51,424 nt of DNA from Salisapilia sapeloensis (lineage: Eukaryota; Oomycota; Peronosporomycetes; Peronosporales; Salisapiliaceae). The notes beneath the pieces are model-generated. The model searched no databases. It had not been told where the DNA came from and saw nothing but the letters and a program-made list of their open reading frames with translations. The stretch is from positions 1-51,424 of the forward strand of contig JAADVB010000128.1 of the NCBI GenBank assembly GCA_023334545.1, read 5' to 3'. Positions 42,707 to 51,424 of this stretch are shown here, piece after piece. Positions within the stretch are counted from its first letter, which is position 1. Every line of letters starts with the position of its first letter. Position numbers and translations under genes: made by a program.

Positions 42707-44926
42707 ATGGAAACGATACTGCTGGAGGCCAAGTTGAGCAGAGGCAGGGAACAAAAGAACCAGCGTCCGCAGTCGCGTGGGAAGCCAAAGTATGAGGAGA
42801 GTTTTGGTGGTATCGGCACGATTCAGTTGGTCGAGATACGTCCTGCTACGATTTCATCACGCTCCATGTTCGCTCTTAAGTTCATCCATGTAAAAGTGTC
42901 GAATGAACGGCATCTTCCGCTGAATGTGCTGCTGCTCCGTGATAAGTTTAGAGGGTCCAGCGCGAACGAGAAAGAATTGAAGTCTTTAGATGCTGTCGGC
43001 GAAGTCGTACAGCTAGATGACGGCCCGGATGGATGCTGGAAAGGGCACGATATACTACCAGACGTCTTTGTCCAAGAGCTAACGGTATCTGACCCACTAG
43101 CGTACGCATCTATTGCGATTTGCAAGCTTTCAGTCGCACGTCCGCCAACGCCTCTTCCTCTTATCTACGCTTTTGGAGACTTTGAAGCGTACCAACCACC
43201 ACCAAAATCATTCGATCAGATACAGCAAGAGCTAGAGGAGCTGTCTAAGTCAACACTACACCTGCTCATTAACAGTGATCCAAAGACTTTGTCAGATGAA
43301 GACGAGTTGAATCTTCCTAAGCTACAGCGTCAGGCAAGACACTTCTTTCGACTCTTCGATGAAGACAAGTCGGACTCGATCGACTTTGACGGTGAGTTTG
43401 GATTTCAATTGTTGTTACCTTTACGTCTGATAACCTCATTATAGAATTCAAAAAGATGCTTACCTACCAAAAGCTAAATATATTGGATTCAAAGGCTTTA
43501 CGATTCTTTCAGTTGGTTGACGATCACAACAAGTACGTACATATGTCTACTTGTCAATGAATTGTGTCTAAGCAAATTGAAGTGTAGAGGGTACATTGAC
43601 GAACGGGAGTTTGTCATTGCTCTGTATATAGCTCATTATCTGCGTCGAGAAGCGAGGAAAAGTGAAAGGTTACCTGGAACTCCTGCTGTTTCTCCAATAG
43701 ACGTGTTTCACCAATTGGATGGGGACCATGACAACCTGCTCAATTATTTTGAATACCAGAAAGCAATGCAGATTCTTAGCACGAACTATCCGCAGCCATG
43801 GTCAGAACGAGAACTACGCAAATGTTTTCCAGTTCATTCGTTTACGATTGGAAGAGAGGCTTTTCAGCAGGCATGGGCGCAACTTGTGGACGCCCGTCGA
43901 GAGCTAACTCTAAGAGGCATTGATTACAAAAGTCGACTGCGGAGCATGCGCTCAAGTAAAATCCCTCTGAAGCTGTGGAAAGAAAAGGGTATGAATATAT
44001 TAGAAAGATTGCTTTTGGACGTCGTGGACGAGGAACAAAGAGTCGAAATGGAGTTGGCTCAGCGAGCAAAGGATGAAGTCGTGCAGCTGGAAAAGACCAG
44101 AAGAGAGGGTGCTCAGGAGGAGAATCGAGAGAAACTTAAATTGCAGCGGCAAAAAGATATCACCATGCGAACGGCGGTGGCCGTCCGAGAGAGGAAGGAG
44201 AAGATTGATAGGAAGAAGGAAAGACAGCTTCAGGCTCGACAGGCGAGAGAAGAACGAACTCTACAGAAGGCAATTGAAGAAGAAACCTGGATGAGAGGTC
44301 AATATGAGAAGGAGGTCGCAAAAGGTTTCGCAGAGCTACAAGCTAAGCGATTAAAGGTAGAGCGGGCAACAAATGGACGGGATACATTAAATCTATCTTT
44401 GCAGGGATTGACAAAATTACCTGGAAGGATTTATTTGGGGGAAGAAGCTACTATGGACTTGTCTTATCTACTCTATGTAAACATATCCGGTAACCGACTG
44501 CGAAGACTACCCGGCATCTTTTTTCAGCATCTTTTGAATGTTCAGTGGTTTGATGCAAGCTCAAATTGCCTGGAAGAGCTTCCAGACGAAATTGATAAGA
44601 TGAAAAGCTTAGAAGTTCTAAATCTCCATAACAACAAGCTGGCTACTGTACCAAAGCAAATGTATGGTCTGCCAAAACTTAAAAGGCTTGCAATTAGCTT
44701 TAACTTCCTCACAGAATTTGGTGAAGGCTGCGAAAATTTGCAAATGTTAGAAGAGTTGGATCTAGCGAATAATCGTCTACAGAGATTGTCGAGTGGTCTG
44801 GGGGAACTACGACACTTACAGTATTTGCGAATTGCCAATAATCCGAATCTGGATCGCCTTCCGGATACTTTTATCCAGCTTGAGCAAATTGCCAACGTGG
44901 ACTTTGGATCAAACGCTCTGCGATGA
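42707..44926 (+). CDS. EF-hand, coiled-coil and leucine-rich repeat protein
   Basis: Three exons (42707-43391, 43445-43532, 43588-44926; 2112 nt) give 703 aa. Residues 1-200 are a beta-rich N-terminal domain without a clear family. EF-hand-like motifs follow: FDEDKSDSIDFDEF (created across intron 1), VDDHNKGYIDEREF (across intron 2) and a weaker LDGDHDNLLNYFEY. Residues about 345-465 form a long, strongly charged coiled coil (Glu/Arg/Lys/Gln). The C-terminal ~220 residues hold seven leucine-rich repeats of the L-x2-L-x-[LIV]-x2-N-x-L type (e.g. LEVLNLHNNKLATVP, LEELDLANNRLQRL). Calcium binding at the first two hands is plausible since they retain the Asp-x-Asp/Asn-x-[DS]-x-Gly/Ser pattern. 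The architecture would suit a cytoskeletal or flagellar structural protein, but this is conjecture. Start and IF2 stop are 71 bp apart in tandem. Confidence 0.82.
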
Positions 44927-46316
44927 GGAGTGGCATACAGAAAGGGATTGTCAGGATTAAGTGCCGTCCAAACTGGTAGACTTGTAATTTGCAATCCGAA
45001 GAACAGTTCTAATCATTAAGTTGTGGTGAAGTGCATCTGTATTGGCGTAAAGTGATGAAATAAGTTACCAGGGGAATAAACGAGCTATCAATTAGTTTTA
45101 AATTTTGTGTTGTGCTGGCCTTTTCATGAAGGTCACTACCCATGCTATGAAGATGTACTTGAAAATATGATTTCTAGCAGAAGATATGTCTCAGATGCCA
45201 ATCGGTATGTAAATTGTAAGATCAAGAATTTTGCTTTGCTTGTAGTGTGTTCTTTGGTCAATGTTTGCTTAGAGGATGTAGCTTATTTGATTATAGTTTG
45301 CGCTAAGCTTGCAAAATTATGTATAGATACTTGCTTTGCCGTGCAAGTCACGCATGGCTAAAGTTCGACAAGTACGAAGCTTTGCCAGTTAGTAGTACAA
45401 CATGTCTTTGCAAGCGTAAGTCGACAATTTGCTAGCATGAGCTAGCACGAAGGAAGCTCCATAAGACGTATGTCTTAAGTGTTTACATTGTTGTAAGAAT
45501 TTCTCTCTACCTTTTTCAGTGTTCGTGGTATCATGAACTCTCATTAACTGAACTGCAATCAATGCTTTAAGTATCAGTTGTAGAGAAAGTCGCTAAATGC
45601 GTTTTCCAGCACGACAATTTGAAGTGTGCTTTGCGTAGTTACGGAAAGCCATCTCTATTCTATAGGTAGAAGAAATTCGATCTAGCTACAATTTGTAGTC
45701 GTGTCCCTATTATGATACACCAACTATGAATGGTGTAAAGGTTGCCTAGGTGTGCATAGCAAAGTACTTCATGATTGTTATATAAGCTCAAGTACTTTGC
45801 AGCAAGTTGTCAAACTTACGAAAACCTGGAATCGATATAAACAACCTGATAGTCAAATATCGGCCGGAATTGCCTAAACTAAAAAGACGTCTTGAACTCG
45901 ACACTACTTACTCAGTCACTCTCCTTCCGAGAACGAGCCGCTACCAAAGGCGATTTAAGCCACTTGAACATAAGATGCTTGAGAAAGTATGAAAATAAGC
46001 ATGATAAAATGATTCAAGGTTTCCATAGGTTCGGTCATGCCAATTGTGGCCTAAGCTAGAACAAAGATATAATAAGTTTGCGTGAAAACTAGATATTTTA
46101 ATTGCTCCCAGAGCAACATAACATGCTACCAAAGCTAAAACCTATTAAAATGCTTCCAGTAAAGAGGAAGACCTCTCTGTTTTAGTTGCACGCTCAACCT
46201 ATAATTCATTTAAATTGTTGACAGCTCAGTTATCGTTGCGTCTGAGGAAAAGAGAAAATAAGCAATGGAAATTTAAGCTTGGAGAACGGCCTCAGACATT
46301 ATGCATGTGTTCCCAA
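44927..46316. other. AT-rich spacer (1.4 kb), nothing certain
   Basis: It contains two modest plus-strand frames (45107-45361 and 45807-45992), neither with a domain, signal peptide or splice partner. No repeats or RNA genes were seen. Base composition is clearly more AT-rich than the flanking genes. The 3' ends of both neighbouring genes face it. Confidence 0.45.
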
Positions 46317-48119
46317 TTACCCGTGAAATGGCACCACCTTTATGGGCAAATCGCTATTCACTGACAACTCTACACCAGGAGTGGAAATGATTTGGTGTGG
46401 ATCCTCCAGCAACTTCAAATCAAACTTGCTGATCATAGAGCAAATCACGATCTGTAATTCGACCATTGCCATTCGCTGTCCAATGCATTGTCTTGGTCCG
46501 GTAAGCTGTTATCAAAAGAGACATCATTAAGCACGTATAATGATTTAAATGGTGAATCAGAACGTACGAAAATCGGAAACTGGGATGGCGTGAAAGCGAT
46601 AATGTCTCCCGTTGTCTGGTCGATCCAGCGCTCGGGCTTAAACTCATGTGCGTCTTCTCCCCAAACAGAAGACAAGAATCCTGTAGCCCGCATGGCAGCC
46701 ATGATCTCAGTGCCTTTGCTCACGTACGTACCGTCAACAAGTGTAGTCGACTGTAGGGCACCTCGCGATGACATAGGGACCGTCGAGTTGAGACGAAGTG
46801 TCTCTCGAATCGTACCCTCCAAGTAATGGAGTTGATCAATCTCTTCGACGGTCGGAACTTCTGCGTTTCCGCCCAGAAGATGGGGAAATTTGCTCTTGAT
46901 CTCAGCGCGAATTTTACTCACAACTTCCGGATGGCGATTCAGTTCGACGAGGATCCAGGCCATCGTAGTGCTTGTTGTCGCGGATCCAGCGAAAAAGAAG
47001 TTGAAAACCATATCGCGCATTAATGTCGGATCCGCATCCAACTTTCCAGTCGTTGAAGCTTCCTTGGCTTGACTGTCTAAGAATAGAGTAATCAAGTCCT
47101 TCGGACGAGACATCGAGCTGTCATCGACGTGACCATCTTCCATCTCCTGCTTTTTCTTGTCAATGGACTTGTGGATGATGTCGTAGACCAATCCGTCCAA
47201 GTACTGTTTGCTCTTGGCAACTTCTGCTTCTTCACCAATACCAAACATCCGTCGGAGTGTCCAAAGCCAATGTGGCTGTGAAAATCGACGAAATGTTCCT
47301 CGGGACATGACGCGTATGCTTTCGATAAAGTCGTTCGTCTCTCCTCGCAACCCTTTCTGCATGCTTTCCAAATCAACGCCAAACCCAATCTAGGCTCGCA
47401 AGACTGAGTCAAATGATTTACAGCAAGGTAGCAAGTGTTCTTTTACCTGAGTAAAGACATCCGTTGTGAATTCAGTGAACGAGATCCGAGCGGGAACGAC
47501 CGTACCGCGCTTTGCATGTTCACTCAAGACTTGCACGAATTCACGGCTGCGCTCTCGAATCGTCGTATGCATGACATCTTTCATCATTTGCATGCTGAAC
47601 AAATGGGAAGCTGTCTTTCGTTGAAATTTCCAATGGCTTCCAACACTGTTAACAATACCGTATCCGAGTAAGTCGTAGTTGCGGTCAAGTGACAATGGGC
47701 TTCGGACAAAGATGGCACTCTGTGTCTTGTAGACGTCTTCGATATGTTCTGGGGCCGAGACAACTACCATTGCAGGACGATTCAGAACTTTTAGCATCCA
47801 GGGTTTCCCTTCCTTCTCCTCGCACACTTCGGTAATCCATTCACTCATCCTAGCGTATCAATCGTACAAGTCGTAAGACTTGCGAACTTAATTATTTAGA
47901 TGCTGAAACTTACCGATGACGATTACGAGCAAGCTGAAGGGTGCTACCCAAGAGTGGTAGCGCTCCATCCGGGTGAGGCAATGGCTGACCATCAGGGGTG
48001 TAAGCACGAGGTCTTTGGACATAGGATAAAAGTATGTATCCTGCAGCAAGCGGAAGAGCTACAACCGCCACCGATTGAGGTGTAGAAAGCTGCTCAAAAG
48101 TTTCCATTGCACGGTCCAT
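46317..48119 (-). CDS. Cytochrome P450 (CYP86/CYP52-like, fatty-acid hydroxylase type)
   Basis: Four exons (47914-48119, 47447-47849, 46568-47389, 46317-46505; 1620 nt) give 539 aa. An N-terminal membrane anchor (residues about 16-34, VAVVALPLAAGYILLSYV) and a proline-rich hinge place it on the ER. Key motifs: WKFQRKTASHLFS, I-helix FFFAGSATTST, K-helix ETLR (ExxR), FKPERW, and the heme loop F|LTGPRQCIG, in which the last intron (46506-46567) falls directly after the Phe of FxxGxRxCxG. Overall features (WxxQRK, DxxFTQIGFGVDL, 'GTEIMAAMRATGF') fit the CYP86/CYP94/CYP52 group and the oomycete CYP5014/5015-type enzymes, which oxidise fatty acids or similar lipids. The electron donor and substrate are not shown by the sequence. 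The stop codon was found in the last exon, just after a PFHG end. Confidence 0.92.
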
Positions 48120-48626
48120 TTTCGTTTGACGAAAGTTCTCTTACGGGGCCGACCGGTAGTTGTCAAGTGAAGGGGTCTGATTTTCGGAGGTCCAGCGTTG
48201 TCGGTACGTCATTTTACCAAACGCTACCAGAGTATCCTAAAGCGTTGCAACACACATCAAAACCATCCAGGTCGGTCACGTTTCTTGTAAACAAATCGTT
48301 AAGTCAGCAAACGCAATGCATCTAGGTAGATTTGTTAGAATCAGTATGTGCGAAGAGATATTGATTCGAACGATAGTAGCGTCATGTTAATAAAAGGGCG
48401 TCAGATCTACAGAAATATCGAATTTGTACAAGTGTGGTGGTTGAAGCATCGTTCTGAATGAACCATAGGAATGATACATGACAGATCTAGCACTCCTAGT
48501 CTGATAATGGACCACCTCTGAGCATAGTTTATCTTTTCTTTAGTCAGAGTTTAAAGCTAGAACCAGCACGATAAGAATCGAGGCAAGACTTCCAAAGGTT
48601 TTGCCACCTGAAAAACATAAAAGTAT
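48120..48626. other. Spacer between P450 and tRNA genes
   Basis: It holds the P450 promoter at its left end and the tRNA 3' flank at its right end. No open frame or repeat of note. Confidence 0.5.
48619..48622 (-). terminator. Pol III terminator of the tRNA-Gly gene
   Basis: On the minus strand a TTTT run starts four bases after the tRNA discriminator region, with a second TTTTT (48611-48615) as back-up. This is the usual RNA polymerase III stop. Confidence 0.7.
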
Positions 48627-48696
48627 GCGCCGTCCGGGAATCGAACCCGGGGCATCTCGATGGCAACGAGATATTTTACCACTAAACCAACGGCGC
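48627..48696 (-). tRNA. tRNA-Gly (anticodon GCC)
   Basis: A 70-nt cloverleaf on the minus strand: acceptor stem GCGCCGT/ACGGCGC (7 bp), D arm GTTT-AGTGGTA-AAAT, anticodon stem TCTCG/CGAGA with loop TTGCCAT (anticodon GCC), four-base variable loop, and T arm CCGGG-TTCGAAT-CCCGG. There is no intron, and CCA is not encoded, as expected for a nuclear tRNA gene. The internal A and B boxes (GTTTAGTGG, GGTTCGAATCC) are intact, so it should be functional. Confidence 0.96.
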
Positions 48697-49501
48697 TTGT
48701 TAAATCGATCATTTACATATTTATATAAAAATTATTTTAAATGTTAATACAAGCTCATTTTATGATAAACTTCACCTACAAACCCTGTAACTACAAAAGT
48801 CTTTTTATTTGAAACGAAAGTATTCAAGTTGATAGGAAGACCGTATAGCTACCAAAGGGTCCAAGTAGAGTGTGGTACTGATTGAAGTTAAAGTTGTGAT
48901 GAAGTTAACACAAACTCTGGAACATCCAACTAAAACAGCGGTGTGGACAGAGTACCTAGAATAGCCAGACGTTAAGCAGTCTTCTTTGATTGAACTCGAA
49001 CGGATTGGTATATAGGGCACGTTAAAGATAAAACTAAAGTAGCTTTCCTCAAACGGTTATTGCATTTAAAAGATCATTCAATGATCAAGTTAAAAGAACA
49101 AGCTACTCTTTAAATGATTTACATTCCAATCTAGATTGGCCTGCACGATGCAATCTAGACGATATCCTTTATCGACAACCTTTTTTTCGATTTGCGTAGA
49201 TCAAAATAAATTTGTGCCCAGCCTAAGTATGATTTGCTTTCCTAGTCCTTGCATTTTATCAGAATACAAGCAAACACACAACATTGGCTTCCAATTGAGC
49301 CAAGCCCGACGGCAAGATGCTAGACATGCTGCAACGGTCTTTATAGATATAGAGCAGTCAAAGCGATTTAAATCAGTGTTAACAGCCAAGGGAGTTCTCG
49401 TTAACCTTAAAAGAAAGAAAAATGCTAATTGCTGAAAGACGAATTTTTGACTTTGGTCCCGGAAAAAATAAATCTTTCGGTGATCAAGTTAAGCTTACGC
49501 A
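48697..49501. other. Spacer downstream of the LRR gene
   Basis: About 800 bp, AT-rich. Short frames on both strands (for example plus 49136-49435, minus 48805-49020) show no domain. No kinase or membrane-anchor coding sequence continues the LRR gene here, as would be expected of an LRR receptor kinase. Confidence 0.45.
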
Positions 49502-51387
49502 TCACTCGAAGACGGAAGCATTCGAACAGATGAGATCCTCAACGTCGTATGAAGTGAGCTTTGTGCCTCCGACATCGCTAGCAAAGTACATAAGATTAGC
49601 TACTGAAGAATGCCATTGATATGAACGATGGCTTTGTTACGTACAGATACACTAGGCACGATGATGTTGGGAACCATAACTGTAAATTGAGCTTCATCTT
49701 ATCACCTTCGTCAAACTTGCCTGTGTTGTCTGTGTTGTCGGACAAATCCCTACTCAATAGGAGTCAAACTTTCCGACGGAGAAGAGAGATTGTGCAGGAC
49801 TTACAGATACTTTAGGTTGGGAAGTCTCGCGCGATCATGTTCTGTATTACGGAAAACTCCAGTTTTCCACACTTTTCTCGGTTTCGGAGAGAATCCATAA
49901 CCAACTAAATGGTTATCCTTTAGTTGTCTATACCATACAAAGTTTTCATTAGCAAAACGATGTACAAGTATAGAGTCTTGTCGACATCATCGAGCGTATC
50001 GACATACATTTTTTCGATCAACGGAATGTAGGCGTCGATAGTTGTTAATTCGTTGTGTAACATAGAGCTGTATATGAATAAAGTTAAAGTGAAGAGCCTC
50101 ATTGCTATTCGAGGGTTACGTACACTTTCTTAAGTTTAGGCCACATGCCACTCCATTTATTTATCTTCGCGCGATCCGCAATTCTTTCACATGCTCAGCA
50201 TACGAGTATTAAAGCTTCCATATTCGAATATCGCTACGTACAGTTTCGTCACCGATTCAAGAGTGTAGGCCTGCGGATTACCGATCACTTTCATATCGTT
50301 CCAACTCACATCTCTGTTCGAATGGCTCAGTTACATACTCTTCGCGAGGAGCTAAAATGACACATACATAGTGCGAAGACTCTTACACTTGTTCCCACGC
50401 AAGCTATCTTTTGACAATTTGTTGTTTGAAATGTCCCTACCCTCCACACTTGTAACCCTTTGAATAAGTTTATCATGCAAATGTGCCTTACAAGTAATTT
50501 AGCGGCATCTTGTCACATTTAAAATCAGTAAGCCAATTGCTATTTAGTCTCCTATATCACATGTAAATAGTCAATTATGCGGACAAGGCAAATGAATGCC
50601 TATATCGTACGCCTCAGTTAGTTTCGGCATCTTTGCTCCAAATTCTACAACGTCGTTGCTCTCTAGATTTCTGCACAAAAATGTTGAATTCAAGCCAGAG
50701 AATAACTAGACGAATACTTACAAGTACTCGAGGTGTTTCCAGTTTCCAGTGATCTTCTTTAATCTGCCGTCGGTGCTATTTCTAAATTGTATTTGTTATA
50801 GAACATATATTTAGCTATCCAAGTACAGCTTTGACAGCAACATGTACAGTTTGCGAAGGTTGGGAAAACGGTCTGCATCCAGGCTCTCGAACAAAGTTCC
50901 GTTCATATACCTGCTCAAGTGAAAATTTAGTACATATACTACTTGGAGACATCTATAACCACATCAGTCATACAGCTCTTGTAGAGTAAGAGACGTTCCA
51001 GAGATCTCTGTAATCTGGTTCTTTTTAATGACACTGCACGAACCGAATGAGTAGATGTTCATTTAACTAGTAAGTGCTTGAAAGCCAACGTACAGAGTTT
51101 TGGCGTGATCGAATTGACTTGCATTGATCTTTGTAACGCTGTTATTGCTCAGATCGCTACAATGAAGAAATATGAGTGATCTGCTCGTGATAATTACATT
51201 TCACATTAAACAACATTATTTTCAAGTCGTATGGAAAGGATATAGCAGATAACATTTCATCATCAAGCTCCTTGTGGGCAAATGCATCATAGAAATAATC
51301 GTTGGCTTCTGACGCCAAAGCTTGCCACGTAGCCACAAGGAGGAAGAGCAGCACAACTTGCACACTTGGGCGCTTCACCCCAATCAT
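49502..51387 (-). CDS. Secreted leucine-rich repeat protein, 14 exons, one repeat per exon
   Basis: Exons: 51215-51387, 51094-51156, 50974-51033, 50848-50910, 50722-50781, 50611-50670, 50492-50551, 50389-50436, 50242-50313, 50124-50183, 50008-50067, 49805-49927, 49645-49752, 49502-49577 (1086 nt, 361 aa). All introns are GT-AG, most 50-75 nt, and every junction is in phase 2. Exon 1 encodes a signal peptide (VVLLFLLVATWQALA) and the N-cap. The following exons mostly encode one 20-24 residue repeat each, e.g. LSNNSVTKINASQFDHAKTL, KKNQITEISGTSLTLQEL, MNGTLFESLDADRFPNLRKL, LESNDVVEFGAKMPKLTE, SNWLTDFKCDKMPLNYL, NELTTIDAYIPLIEK. The last frame ends at a stop with no membrane helix or kinase. It would be exported as a receptor-like or apoplastic LRR protein. 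Exons 8 and 12-14 are the least certain. Decay into a pseudogene cannot be excluded but is made unlikely by the intact frame. Confidence 0.78.
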
Positions 51388-51424
51388 GGTCGGATAGTTG
51401 AACTAAATCAAAAGTGACTACCTA

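Noticed and set aside
45807-45992. 61-aa basic plus-strand frame, considered as a retroelement fragment
   Set aside because: No reverse transcriptase, integrase or gag motif and no repeats flank it.

Overview
The window is nuclear DNA of an oomycete, most likely a zoospore-forming member of the Phytophthora/downy-mildew/Pythium type. The reasons are dense genes on both strands, many short GT-AG introns (mostly 50-65 nt), proteins with oomycete-style architectures (WRKY19-like CxHC zinc-finger repeats, long degenerate ankyrin proteins, multi-PDZ proteins, a seven-helix membrane domain fused to a kinase fold) and two genes tied to cilia or flagella (CFAP300, rotatin). The species assignment is inference; no sequence search was run. 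Gene models were built by hand from reading frame, splice sites and family motifs.

Layout. 1-9 kb: the 3' part of an SPFH/Band 7 gene, a secreted S1 serine protease, a ten-exon mitochondrial TsaD/Qri7 gene, a TFIIS-N + SAM + SPT2 chromatin protein, a proline iminopeptidase and a WRKY19-like zinc-finger gene. 9-22 kb: a FYVE/coiled-coil protein ending in two DLxAAIRKRQ repeats, a four-PDZ protein with PPxY motifs, a probable KNL2/M18BP1 centromere factor, an ankyrin protein, an ornithine-type mitochondrial carrier and an RCC1-repeat protein. A 2.3 kb gene-poor stretch follows. 24-40 kb: an inositol polyphosphate 5-phosphatase, CFAP300, ZNHIT2, a PDZ+PH protein, a rotatin homologue (about 1,958 aa) and a 7TM-pseudokinase-DEP protein. 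40-51 kb: a divergent mitochondrial IF2-like GTPase lacking the C-terminal domain, an EF-hand/coiled-coil/LRR protein, a cytochrome P450, tRNA-Gly(GCC), and a 14-exon secreted LRR protein at the right edge. AT-rich gene-poor spacers are concentrated in this last part.

There are no operons. Neighbours alternate in orientation, with convergent pairs separated by only 18, 22 and 32 bp and divergent pairs by about 170-310 bp. Functional themes are flagellum/centriole biology (CFAP300, rotatin), chromosome biology (KNL2-like, SPT2-like), phosphoinositide/membrane signalling (5-phosphatase, FYVE, PH, 7TM-kinase-DEP), mitochondrial functions (Qri7, carrier, IF2-like) and secreted proteins (protease, LRR).

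The items most worth following up are the KNL2-like protein, the 7TM-pseudokinase-DEP fusion in which all three catalytic signatures are replaced, the LRR gene whose 13 introns are all in phase 2, and the IF2-like GTPase with an altered G3 motif and no domain IV.
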